A DNA stretch of 6,483 bases from Desulfosarcina sp. GTDB lineage: Bacteria > Desulfobacterota > Desulfobacteria > Desulfobacterales > Desulfosarcinaceae. How positions within the stretch are numbered: the first letter of the stretch is position 1; each line of letters opens with the position of its first letter. The notes below the pieces were generated by a model. The model made no database searches, was not told the origin of the DNA, and was given only the letters and a program-made list of their open reading frames with translations. Location of the stretch: NCBI GenBank assembly GCA_030642405.1, contig DAOWNV010000166.1, positions 1 to 6,483 of the forward strand, written 5' to 3'. Made by a program: the position numbers and the translations under genes. Positions 1 through 5,835 of the stretch are shown here, piece after piece.

Positions 1-365
1 AGTCGAGAAACTCGTGCCAGCAGTTTAAGGTGGAGGTCTGTTGCATTTTCAGGTGTGATCAACAGGAAAAACAAATGCGTGGGGAGGCCATCCATAGATT
101 CGAAATCCACACCGAGGGGACTCAGCCCAAATCCCAAAAGCACCCTATCAAGGTTTTTCATCTTGCCGTGAGGGATTGCAATGCCACCACCGATACCGGT
201 ACTGCCCAAACGTTCACGATCCATCAACACCTGCAGTATTTTGGTGTGATCGATACCGGTAATTTTAGCAGCAGGGGCAACCAATTCATTTAAAATACCT
301 ATCTTATCTTTAGATTTAAGGTCTAAAAGGATTGCTTCTTTGTTAAGGACATCCAGTATTTTCAT
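1..365 (-). CDS. ptsN: PTS IIA-like nitrogen regulatory protein PtsN (EIIA-Ntr), 3' end cut by window edge
   Basis: Phosphoacceptor of the nitrogen PTS, a cytoplasmic regulatory phosphorelay that does not transport sugar. 121 complete codons are visible, read leftwards from ATG at 365; the C-terminal part lies outside the window. The protein opens MKILDVLNKEAILLDL, followed by a helix-rich EIIA start. The family's active-site motif GGGIAIPHGK has its phosphorylatable histidine at residue 66. The stretch LGFGLSPLGVDFESMDGLP and then FFLLITPE matches the conserved core of the fructose/mannitol EIIA fold. A GGTGA Shine-Dalgarno at 377-373, 7 nt before ATG, supports the start. It lies 35 nt downstream of hpf on the same strand, as in the E. 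coli rpoN-hpf-ptsN cluster, so cotranscription is likely. In that cluster rapZ and npr follow, but nothing beyond the edge is visible here. Identity is secure; only the C-terminus is unknown. Confidence 0.93.
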   Translation of the reverse strand, partial: MKILDVLNKEAILLDLKSKDKIGILNELVAPAAKITGIDHTKILQVLMDRERLGSTGIGGGIAIPHGKMKNLDRVLLGFGLSPLGVDFESMDGLPTHLFFLLITPENATDLHLKLLARVSR

Positions 366-400
366 TTCAAAATCACCAGAGCGACTAATAATCGTAACGT

Positions 401-925
401 TTACGAACGGGGCTGAATCAGGCCGTAATTTCCATCTCTTTGCCGATATAGAACATTCACGGTATTTGTCCGTGCGTTGGTAAACACCAGGAATTTGTCA
501 TCGATCAAATCCATCTGCATAACAGCTTCATCGACATCCATGGGTTTATATTCGATATGGTGAATTCGAACTCGCCCCTTTCCGTACTCTTCATCTGTAA
601 ATAGACTTGTTTTGACCTTGTTACTCTTTCCTTTGGGTCTGTGGTCTCTACTTTTCTGTTTGTTCTTTTTTATCTGTACTTCCATTTTATCAAGTACGAT
701 GTCGATCGCCGAATACATCTCTTCAGTTTCTTCCTTGCCATTTATTGTCAGACTGTCTCCCATGATGTTAATTTCCGCGTTGTGGCGGAATTTTTCAATG
801 GACAAAACAACATTGGCTTCTGCAGGCCCGTTGAAATATTTATCCATTCGATCCAGTTTTTCTTTCACATAGGATTTAAGGGCATCGGACGGCTTAAGAT
901 TTTTAAACCTAACGGAAGTGTTCAT
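401..925 (-). CDS. hpf: Ribosome hibernation promoting factor, long form
   Basis: Binds the 30S subunit in the mRNA/tRNA channel and drives formation of inactive 100S ribosome dimers when growth slows. The 174 residues make this the long form, not the roughly 95-residue short HPF of enteric bacteria. Residues 1-95 are the S30AE/YfiA domain (MNTSVRFKNLKPSDALKSYV, then the ENINIMGD-like strand EINIMGDSLTINGKEE at 51-66). A basic, poorly conserved linker covers about 86-118. Residues 120-172 form the C-terminal dimerisation domain, with the hallmark stretches KPMDVDEAVMQMDLIDDKF and VLYRQRDGNYGLIQP. In long HPFs this domain mediates dimerisation without RMF. The ATG at 925 has a strong AAAGGAGG Shine-Dalgarno at 941-934, which can also pair within a local hairpin (separate entry). 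hpf lies 119 nt after rpoN and 35 nt before ptsN. Identity is highly confident. Confidence 0.96.
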   Translation of the reverse strand: MNTSVRFKNLKPSDALKSYVKEKLDRMDKYFNGPAEANVVLSIEKFRHNAEINIMGDSLTINGKEETEEMYSAIDIVLDKMEVQIKKNKQKSRDHRPKGKSNKVKTSLFTDEEYGKGRVRIHHIEYKPMDVDEAVMQMDLIDDKFLVFTNARTNTVNVLYRQRDGNYGLIQPRS

Positions 926-933
926 GCTGGGGG

Positions 934-948
934 CCTCCTTTCGGAAGG
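934..948 (-). promoter_or_regulatory. Possible hairpin covering the hpf Shine-Dalgarno
   Basis: On the coding strand the hpf leader reads CCTTCCGAAAGGAGG, ending 8 nt before the ATG at 925. CUUCC (947-943) can pair with GGAGG (938-934) through four Watson-Crick pairs and one U-G pair. The loop is GAAA (942-939), a stable GNRA-type tetraloop. The paired strand is the Shine-Dalgarno itself, so the folded leader would reduce hpf translation. The pairing is seen directly in the sequence; a regulatory role such as temperature or growth-phase response is inference. Short stems around a purine-rich SD can arise by chance. Confidence 0.4.
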
Positions 949-1030
949 TTCCTGGCTGCAGGGGCGGCTATGCTGTCTCACGGCTCTGCCTGCTACCGGA
1001 AATGATGGGAGCTGAGAAACGAGATCAGCC

Positions 1031-1054
1031 AAAAAAAACGGCAATTAAAACTGC
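1031..1054 (-). terminator. Weak hairpin plus U8 tract at the rpoN stop codon (possible attenuator)
   Basis: Read on the minus strand, GCAGTTTTAATTGC (1054-1041) spans the rpoN stop codon. It can form a five-pair stem (GCAGU with AUUGC, one G-U pair) and is followed after CG by eight consecutive T residues (1038-1031). The layout resembles an intrinsic terminator but the stem is short and A/U-rich. At most it is a leaky attenuator between rpoN and hpf, and it may have no function. Confidence 0.2.
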
Positions 1055-2478
1055 TTTCGTTTGCTGGAGGACAAGATACCCATCATTTCACGATATTTAG
1101 CAACCGTACGACGGGCAATATTAATATTGTCGGTTTTGAGCATCTCGACCATCTTATTGTCACTAAAAGGTTTCTTGGGATTTTCTCCCTTTATGATTTT
1201 TTTAATCTTCGCCTGTACACTTGCCGAAGCTATATCCTCACCATTAAGGCGTTTAATGGAGCTGTTGAAAAAATATTTAAGTTCGAAAATTCCTTGAGGG
1301 GTATGGGTATACTTGTTTGTTGTCACCCGACTGATTGTAGATTCATGCATTCCGATATCTTCGGCGACATCCCGGAGAACCATTGGTTTTAAATGAACAA
1401 CCCCTTTTTCGAAAAATTCCCGTTGGAACTTCAAAATGCTCTCCATGACTTTGTATATGGTCTTCTGACGCTGGTGAATACTGCGAATCAACCAGGCTGC
1501 GGAACGCATTTTATCACGAATGTAATCCTTAGTATTAGTGCTGACTTCATTGTTATTTGAAACGGCCTGTTTATAAAAAGGATTCACGCGAAGTTTGGGC
1601 ATTCCATCATCGTTAAGAACAATAACGAAATCACCTTCACTTTTGTATACGTAAATATCGGGAACAATGTAATGGGGTGTCTCTTCGTTGAATTCACGGC
1701 CCGGTTTGGGCTCCAACGCACGGATGACGTTGACTGCAGCGATGACATCCTTGAGTTTGACTTTTAAGGCTCTGCAAATGGCCTTGTAATTTTTGTTTTC
1801 CAGATTTTTAAGATGGTCGGAAATGATATCGGTGACCAAGCTGTTATTAATATTCAGCAGTTTGGCTTGAAGCAGAAGGCATTCTCTAAGATCCCTTGCA
1901 CACACGCCTACCGGATCGAACGATTGCATTGTTTCAAGGACATCCTCCACCATTTCCATGGAAACGCCACTTTGTTGGTAAAGATCATCCAAAGATAGTT
2001 GTAGATATCCATCTTTATTCAGGTTGCCGATGATCAAACTGCCAACCTTTTTTTCGATATCCGTGGGGGAAAGCATTAACAACTGCCACAACAAGTGATC
2101 GCTCAGCGATTCTTTAGAGGAGACGAAAGCCTCGTATTGAGGGGCGTCCCTACTCTCCGATTCGAAGTTTACTTTTCCGGGCGAATTGTATTCATTAATG
2201 TAATTGCTCCAGTCAATGTCTTCATTGATTTTTTCATCAATGGTGACTTCGCGTGCCTCTTCGGGTTGAGCGGCCGATGATTCTTCAAGCTCCCTGTCTT
2301 TGGTTGTATCCGCGGTCTCCTGGATTTCTTCCAAAGTCGGGTTTTCTTCCAATTCCTGATGAATGGTGTCAACCAGTTCTAACCTGGATAACTGCAAGAG
2401 CTTGATCGCCATTTGAAGCTGGGGCGTCATGATCAGCTGTTGGGTCAGTTTCAGTTGCTGTCTAAGTTCAAGTGCCAT
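1045..2478 (-). CDS. rpoN: RNA polymerase sigma-54 factor RpoN
   Basis: Alternative sigma factor that directs RNA polymerase to -24/-12 promoters and needs AAA+ activators to open them. At 477 residues it is full length. Region I (about 1-50) opens MALELRQQLKLTQQLIMTPQ and is glutamine/leucine-rich, ending QELEENPTLEE, as in the activator-responsive domain. Residues 50-115 are the acidic, variable region II. The core-binding part holds SFDPVGVCARDLRECLLLQ (186-204). The DNA-binding part has a helix-turn-helix near 368-388 (LRDVAEDIGMHESTISRVTT) and the diagnostic RpoN box ARRTVAKYRE at 455-464. The ATG at 2478 is the family start and lies 1 nt after the lptB stop codon, with only a weak AGG-like SD inside lptB, so translational coupling is likely. 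Linkage to lptB upstream and hpf/ptsN downstream is the classic arrangement. Confidence 0.98.
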   Translation of the reverse strand: MALELRQQLKLTQQLIMTPQLQMAIKLLQLSRLELVDTIHQELEENPTLEEIQETADTTKDRELEESSAAQPEEAREVTIDEKINEDIDWSNYINEYNSPGKVNFESESRDAPQYEAFVSSKESLSDHLLWQLLMLSPTDIEKKVGSLIIGNLNKDGYLQLSLDDLYQQSGVSMEMVEDVLETMQSFDPVGVCARDLRECLLLQAKLLNINNSLVTDIISDHLKNLENKNYKAICRALKVKLKDVIAAVNVIRALEPKPGREFNEETPHYIVPDIYVYKSEGDFVIVLNDDGMPKLRVNPFYKQAVSNNNEVSTNTKDYIRDKMRSAAWLIRSIHQRQKTIYKVMESILKFQREFFEKGVVHLKPMVLRDVAEDIGMHESTISRVTTNKYTHTPQGIFELKYFFNSSIKRLNGEDIASASVQAKIKKIIKGENPKKPFSDNKMVEMLKTDNINIARRTVAKYREMMGILSSSKRKQF

Positions 2479-2479
2479 C

Positions 2480-3202
2480 TTAAAGCCTGAATTCGTTTCC
2501 TAAGTAAATACGCTTGGCGATTTGACTCGATGCGATCTGTTCCGGCGTTCCACTCTCAATCACCTTACCATCGCTCAATATGTATGCAGAGTCGCAAGCA
2601 CCCAACGTTTCCCGAACATTATGATCGGAAATTAAAATACCAATGTTTCGGCCCTTTAAATGGGCGATAATTTTTTTTATGTCAATCACTGCCAAAGGAT
2701 CGATACCGGCAAATGGTTCATCCAGCAGCATAAAAGCCGGATCGGTAGCCAGCGCACGGCTGATTTCAAGTCGGCGCCGTTCTCCCCCGGAAAGAACCGC
2801 TGCTTTAGAATCCGCTACATGGGTGATGCCCAATTCTTCCAGCAGCGTATCGGTACGGTCCTGACGTTGACGACGGGTCAAGTGCCCGGTCTCCAGGATA
2901 GCCAATATGTTCTGGCGAACAGTCAGTTTCCTGAAAACAGAGGCTTCTTGAGGAAGATATCCAACCCCTGTCCTTGCACGAATATACATGGGGAAATCCG
3001 TGATATCCAAATCGTCAAGAAAAACGCTACCGTCATCCGGTTTAACCAATCCCACGGTCATGTAGAAGGTTGTGGTTTTACCTGCTCCGTTCGGTCCCAA
3101 CAAACCAATGACCTGTCCACTTTCCACGCTGAGGCTGATCCGGTCTACAACCTTTCTGCTCCGGTAGATTTTGACCAGATCACGAACGGCCAAGGTGGTC
3201 AT
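2480..3202 (-). CDS. lptB: LPS export ABC transporter ATP-binding protein LptB
   Basis: Cytoplasmic ATPase of the LptB2FG complex, which extracts LPS from the inner membrane and pushes it along the Lpt bridge. The 240 residues contain every ABC ATPase motif: Walker A GPNGAGKTT (36-44), Q-loop Gln85 in GYLPQEASVF, signature LSGGE (137-141), Walker B FMLLDEP (157-163) with catalytic Glu162, D-loop AGID (165-168) and switch His194 in ISDHNV. GYLPQEASVFRKLTV and the C-terminal RIYLGNEFRL are typical of LptB, not of other ABC ATPases. The ATG at 3202 has a GGGGA SD at 3214-3210, about 7 nt upstream. It follows lptA by 31 nt and precedes rpoN by 1 nt. The membrane partners LptF and LptG are not in this window. 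Confidence 0.97.
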   Translation of the reverse strand: MTTLAVRDLVKIYRSRKVVDRISLSVESGQVIGLLGPNGAGKTTTFYMTVGLVKPDDGSVFLDDLDITDFPMYIRARTGVGYLPQEASVFRKLTVRQNILAILETGHLTRRQRQDRTDTLLEELGITHVADSKAAVLSGGERRRLEISRALATDPAFMLLDEPFAGIDPLAVIDIKKIIAHLKGRNIGILISDHNVRETLGACDSAYILSDGKVIESGTPEQIASSQIAKRIYLGNEFRL

Positions 3203-3233
3203 ACACTATTCCCCAAAATGACTTGGTCAAAAG

Positions 3234-3800
3234 TTACTCCAATCCGGATTCGCCCGGCATGATCACCGCTTTGACACGACCGTTGCTCCCTCCGTCAACT
3301 GTAAACCGGCCGTCATCCCGATAAAAGGAAATAGTTTCACCTGAGATTGTGTTCTCGCCACTGGTCACCGTTGCGTCCGGACCCGTAAGGGTGAGTAACC
3401 GTTTTGCTGTTATATATACCGCCCTTGTAGCAACAGCAAGCCTATTGTCAAATTTAATTATTACATTTCCCGAGGCCACCAGCCTTTCCAAAGACTGAGC
3501 CGATGGGTTATCACCGGGATTTGTACTGCCGTTAAAAAAAAATTGAAGGCGATCGGCTGTAATCAAGGTCTTTCCCTGTATTGCCCGTACATTGCCGATA
3601 AACTCGGCGTTATTTTCCGGTGTATTGGAAATGAGCTTATCGGCGCTGATGTGAATTTTCTCCGAAAGACCGTCCGATATTTGATTATCGGCACTTTTGG
3701 TTTGTGCGATACTTTTTTCTACCTGAAAGGTAAAAAAAAGCAACCCGAGCAGTATCGCAAATTTAATCTTATCCGGAATCTTACAGTTGAAAATCTTCAC
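3234..3800 (-). CDS. lptA: LPS transport periplasmic protein LptA (OstA-like)
   Basis: Periplasmic bridge protein that carries LPS between LptC and the outer-membrane LptDE. The 188 residues begin with a basic stretch and hydrophobic core (FAILLGLLFFTF, 14-25), with a plausible signal-peptidase site after Ala32 (SIA|Q). Beta-jellyroll OstA-type repeats follow: ISADKLISNTPENNAEFIGNVRA (51-73), then VASGNVIIKFDN (108-119) and ATRAVYITAKRLLTLTGPDATV (124-145). The start is GTG at 3800, with a good GGAAGGAA SD (3814-3807) 6 nt upstream. No ATG lies early enough to keep the signal peptide. The gene overlaps the end of lptC by 20 nt, so it is probably coupled to it. Two T-runs lie in the coding strand: T8 in the signal peptide and T9 near codons 87-89. 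Sequence is weakly conserved in this family, so context contributes to the call. Confidence 0.88.
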   Translation of the reverse strand: MKIFNCKIPDKIKFAILLGLLFFTFQVEKSIAQTKSADNQISDGLSEKIHISADKLISNTPENNAEFIGNVRAIQGKTLITADRLQFFFNGSTNPGDNPSAQSLERLVASGNVIIKFDNRLAVATRAVYITAKRLLTLTGPDATVTSGENTISGETISFYRDDGRFTVDGGSNGRVKAVIMPGESGLE

Positions 3801-4350
3801 TCAGCGTTCCTTCCACACCGCCTTCGAATCGTGTGATATTGGTTTTTAAATCCATGGCCATGCTGTTCGCCTGCAGTGAAAAAGATTGCCCGGAAAGTGT
3901 CACCTTTGCTTTGGATTGAAGTTCTCTTGTGTTTGGGTCGTAGTTCAGGGTTTCCGTTTGGAACCGATAGAGATTTGTTTTTGCAGAGACCTTTCCGCTA
4001 ACCTGCAGACGGCTTGAATTGGTGTAAATGGTACCTAACTCGGCAGTTAAATAAACATTATCCCCATCCTTCATGAAAAATTCCACTTCCGGCTTGGTCA
4101 GCAGTATGGTATTTTCGCTTTCCATCAAGGTCGCAGATTCCGCTTCCAGTCGCCACTCTTGAATGCCGTTTTTCATCGCTGTTTGTCGAATCTTTTTTAA
4201 CTGCATATCCGCTTTGTTTTTTATTATATCCAAAAGGACGTCACTTGGTTGAGTCATTCGCCGATAACCAATGAACACAGCGATGGTGGCTGACAGAACC
4301 AGAACGACAATGGATAGCAGTACAGGTTGTATCCACTTATGGCGTTTCAA
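3781..4350 (-). CDS. lptC: LPS export periplasmic/inner-membrane protein LptC
   Basis: Bitopic inner-membrane protein that receives LPS from LptB2FG and hands it to LptA. The 189 residues have one N-terminal membrane helix at about 8-28 (QPVLLSIVVLVLSATIAVFIG) after a basic cytoplasmic tip (MKRHKW). A periplasmic beta-jellyroll domain follows: IQEWRLEAESATLMESEN (63-80), KPEVEFFMKDGDNVYLTAELGTI (86-108), and alternating polar/hydrophobic strands to the end. The start is TTG at 4350, supported by AAAGG at 4363-4359 with an 8-nt spacer. The first ATG further in (codon 32) would remove the membrane anchor. The TTG overlaps the kdsC stop in a TTGA tetranucleotide, a re-initiation arrangement. Size, topology and position between kdsC and lptA support the call. 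Confidence 0.88.
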   Translation of the reverse strand: MKRHKWIQPVLLSIVVLVLSATIAVFIGYRRMTQPSDVLLDIIKNKADMQLKKIRQTAMKNGIQEWRLEAESATLMESENTILLTKPEVEFFMKDGDNVYLTAELGTIYTNSSRLQVSGKVSAKTNLYRFQTETLNYDPNTRELQSKAKVTLSGQSFSLQANSMAMDLKTNITRFEGGVEGTLSEDFQL

Positions 4351-4865
4351 GAAAATAACCTTTCAACCAAGGAGTCCCATTCTCCTTTTGATTTGAGTAT
4401 CTTTTCGCTGATTTCACGTACAGCACCTCTCCCACCGTCCGCATGGGTAGTGATGACAGCCGCCTCTTTTACCAAAAAATGAGCATCTCCAACGGCAATC
4501 GGCAAGCCCACACGTCTCATGATGGGCAGATCAGGAATATCATCTCCAATAAATGCCGTATCCGCTTCGGTCAGTCCGGTTTCTTTCAGAATTTCCAACA
4601 AAGCTTGTTCCTTGTTCCGGATACCGTCTTTTACTATAGTTATTCCCAGATTTTTGCATCGGTGAACCAATGCCATCGACCTTCGTCCAGTTACGATGCC
4701 GACAAGAATACCGGCCTCCCTCAATAGACGGATGCCCAATCCGTCACGAACATTGAAGATCTTTGTCTCTTGTCCGGCATCGTTGTAAATAACCTGTCCG
4801 GTGGTAAGAACGCCGTCTACGTCTAATAAGAGAAGGGATACTTTTTTTAATCGGGAGTCAGTCAT
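4347..4865 (-). CDS. kdsC: 3-deoxy-D-manno-octulosonate 8-phosphate phosphatase KdsC
   Basis: HAD-superfamily phosphatase that hydrolyses KDO 8-phosphate to KDO, the step after KdsA. The 172 residues match the compact cap-less KdsC form, which works as a tetramer. HAD motif I is DVDGVLT (15-21) with nucleophile Asp15 and acid/base Asp17. NVRDGLGIRLL (38-48) is typical of KdsC. Motif II is VTGRRS (58-63), Lys85 is the candidate motif III lysine, and motif IV is GDDIPDLP (107-114) with the Mg-binding Asp pair. The C-terminal ADGGRGAVREISEKIL is the conserved loop that reaches a neighbouring subunit's active site. The ATG at 4865 lies 9 nt after the kdsA stop and has no clear SD, so translation probably depends on coupling to kdsA. 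Its stop overlaps the lptC start. Confidence 0.96.
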   Translation of the reverse strand: MTDSRLKKVSLLLLDVDGVLTTGQVIYNDAGQETKIFNVRDGLGIRLLREAGILVGIVTGRRSMALVHRCKNLGITIVKDGIRNKEQALLEILKETGLTEADTAFIGDDIPDLPIMRRVGLPIAVGDAHFLVKEAAVITTHADGGRGAVREISEKILKSKGEWDSLVERLFS

Positions 4866-4874
4866 AAAATGATA

Positions 4875-5663
4875 TTAGGAAGCGAGAGCGGTTTTAATGG
4901 CAATAAGTTGTGAAAGCAGGGCCGGCAACTGATCCAGAGGAAGTGAATTCGGCCCATCGCAAAGAGCTTTGTCCGGATCTTCGTGGACTTCGAGAAAGAT
5001 GCCGTCAGCACCCGCTGCGATAGCTGCCCTGGCAAGAACCGGGGCGAGCTCACGTTGTCCTCCGGAACTTTTCCCTAGGCCGCCGGGAAGTTGGACACTG
5101 TGAGTGGCATCAAAAATAACCGGAGAACCTGTTTGTTGCATAATCCGGATGCCCCTGAAGTCCACCACCAGATTGTTATAACCGAACATTACCCCCCTTT
5201 CTGTAATGGTAGGCTGAACACTTGTAACTGAACGTATTTTATCAATAACGTTGGTCATGTCCCAGGGAGCCATAAACTGCCCTTTTTTCACATTGACCGG
5301 TTTGCCGGTTTTTGCGACGGCAAGGAGCAGGTCGGTTTGGCGACAAAGAAAAGCTGGAATCTGCAGAACATCGAGCACTTGCGCTGCAGCGTCCACCTCA
5401 CTGATTCGATGAACGTCCGACAAAACCGGAACGTCCAGTTTTTCCTTAATCCTGGATAGAATTTTCAAACCATCTAACATCCCAGGTCCTCGAAAAGAGG
5501 TGATGGAACTTCGGTTGGCTTTGTCATAGGAAGCCTTGAACGTAAAGGGAAGACCAAGACGTTGAGTTATGGTTTTAATTCGATCGGCAATGCGCATAGT
5601 GACGTCTTCATCTTCGATGACGCACGGGCCGCAAATAAGGAAAAATGGATTATCCGAACTCAT
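4875..5663 (-). CDS. kdsA: KDO 8-phosphate synthase KdsA, metal-dependent (Cys) type
   Basis: Condenses phosphoenolpyruvate with D-arabinose 5-phosphate to give KDO 8-phosphate, the committed step to the LPS inner-core sugar. The 262 residues form a TIM barrel with KANRSS (48-53) and AFLCRQTDLLL (104-114). NVKKGQFMAPWD (124-135), FGYNNLVVDFRG (160-171) and FDATHSVQLPGG (184-195) also fit the family. Cys14 in CGPC corresponds to the metal-binding Cys11 of the Aquifex enzyme, where E. coli has Asn. The other expected ligands are present as His188, Glu225 and Asp236, so this is predicted to be the metal-dependent class. The ATG at 5663 has only a weak GAGA-like SD. The frame stays open upstream but I see no ATG, GTG or TTG there. 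It is the first gene of the minus-strand run, behind a candidate promoter. Confidence 0.97.
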   Translation of the reverse strand: MSSDNPFFLICGPCVIEDEDVTMRIADRIKTITQRLGLPFTFKASYDKANRSSITSFRGPGMLDGLKILSRIKEKLDVPVLSDVHRISEVDAAAQVLDVLQIPAFLCRQTDLLLAVAKTGKPVNVKKGQFMAPWDMTNVIDKIRSVTSVQPTITERGVMFGYNNLVVDFRGIRIMQQTGSPVIFDATHSVQLPGGLGKSSGGQRELAPVLARAAIAAGADGIFLEVHEDPDKALCDGPNSLPLDQLPALLSQLIAIKTALAS

Positions 5664-5702
5664 TCGATCTCGCTTTGGATAGGAGTTGAAAATATACTTT
5701 CT

Positions 5703-5731
5703 TATGTATCCTCGGGTGGTTAAAAAGTCAA
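5703..5731 (-). promoter_or_regulatory. Candidate sigma-70 promoter for the kdsA-led operon
   Basis: On the minus strand, TTGACT (5731-5726) matches five of six -35 bases. After a 17-nt spacer comes TACATA (5708-5703), a weaker -10 matching three of six. Transcription would begin near 5696, giving a leader of roughly 30 nt before the kdsA ATG at 5663. Spacing and position are good, but the weak -10 keeps this tentative. Confidence 0.45.
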
Positions 5732-5745
5732 GCGGTGAAAAAATG

Positions 5746-5763
5746 TACCTTGATTACCTTGGT
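5746..5763. repeat. Tandem 9-bp near-repeat at the divergent promoter
   Basis: TACCTTGAT is followed directly by TACCTTGGT, matching at eight of nine positions. It overlaps the candidate plus-strand -35 (TTGATT, 5750-5755) and lies 15 bp upstream of the candidate kdsA -35. It could be a regulator site for either promoter, but two short copies may also be chance. Confidence 0.4.
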
Positions 5764-5778
5764 CGTAACTGATATTGT
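5750..5778 (+). promoter_or_regulatory. Candidate sigma-70 promoter for the M23-like gene
   Basis: TTGATT (5750-5755), a 17-nt spacer and TATTGT (5773-5778) give four of six matches at each element with ideal spacing. Transcription would start near 5785, leaving a leader of about 50 nt that contains the 13-bp palindrome before the TTG start. Tentative, because A/T-rich DNA yields such matches easily. Confidence 0.4.
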
Positions 5779-5807
5779 CGATTACTTAAAAACAAATCAA
5801 AGAAAGA

Positions 5808-5820
5808 CTGTTGCGAACAG
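5808..5820. repeat. 13-bp palindrome CTGTT-GCG-AACAG upstream of the M23-like gene
   Basis: A perfect inverted repeat with 5-bp arms and a 3-bp centre, ending 4 nt before the AAGGA Shine-Dalgarno of the plus-strand gene. It could be an operator for a dimeric regulator or a small mRNA hairpin. The spacing between half-sites (CTGT-N5-ACAG) does not fit the E. coli LexA box, which needs N8. No run of T follows, so it is not a terminator. Confidence 0.4.
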
Positions 5821-5835
5821 ATAAAAGGAAGAGCA

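Larger units (their letters stand above)
5664..5835. other. Divergent intergenic region, no gene
   Basis: 172 nt separate the kdsA start (minus strand) from the TTG start of the divergent envelope gene (plus strand). The stretch is A/T-rich. It holds candidate promoters for both directions, a 9-bp tandem near-repeat at 5746-5763 and a 13-bp palindrome at 5808-5820. I see no coding frame of its own and no strong intrinsic terminator. Confidence 0.8.

Noticed and set aside
30..293. 87-codon plus-strand open frame
   Set aside because: Antisense to ptsN, which carries the EIIA active-site histidine motif; no coding evidence of its own.
612..1015. Two overlapping plus-strand frames of 86 and 124 codons (612-872 and 641-1015)
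   Set aside because: Shadows of hpf. Their Phe/Leu-rich sequence comes from reading the Lys/Glu-rich hpf gene backwards.
926..1044. Sigma-54 (-24/-12) promoter in the rpoN-hpf gap
   Set aside because: I looked for GG-N10-GC on the coding strand; the nearest candidates have the wrong spacing or lack the GC element.
2660..3262. 200-codon plus-strand open frame
   Set aside because: It lies antisense to lptB, whose protein has every ABC ATPase motif. The antisense product is cysteine/histidine-rich without family motifs and has no good ribosome binding site.
3543..3836. 97-codon plus-strand open frame
   Set aside because: Antisense to lptA and the end of lptC; no motifs or ribosome binding site.
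5808..5820. LexA (SOS) box reading of the CTGTT-GCG-AACAG palindrome
   Set aside because: Half-site spacing is CTGT-N5-ACAG instead of the N8 of the E. coli box, and it does not match the Gram-positive GAAC-N4-GTTC type.
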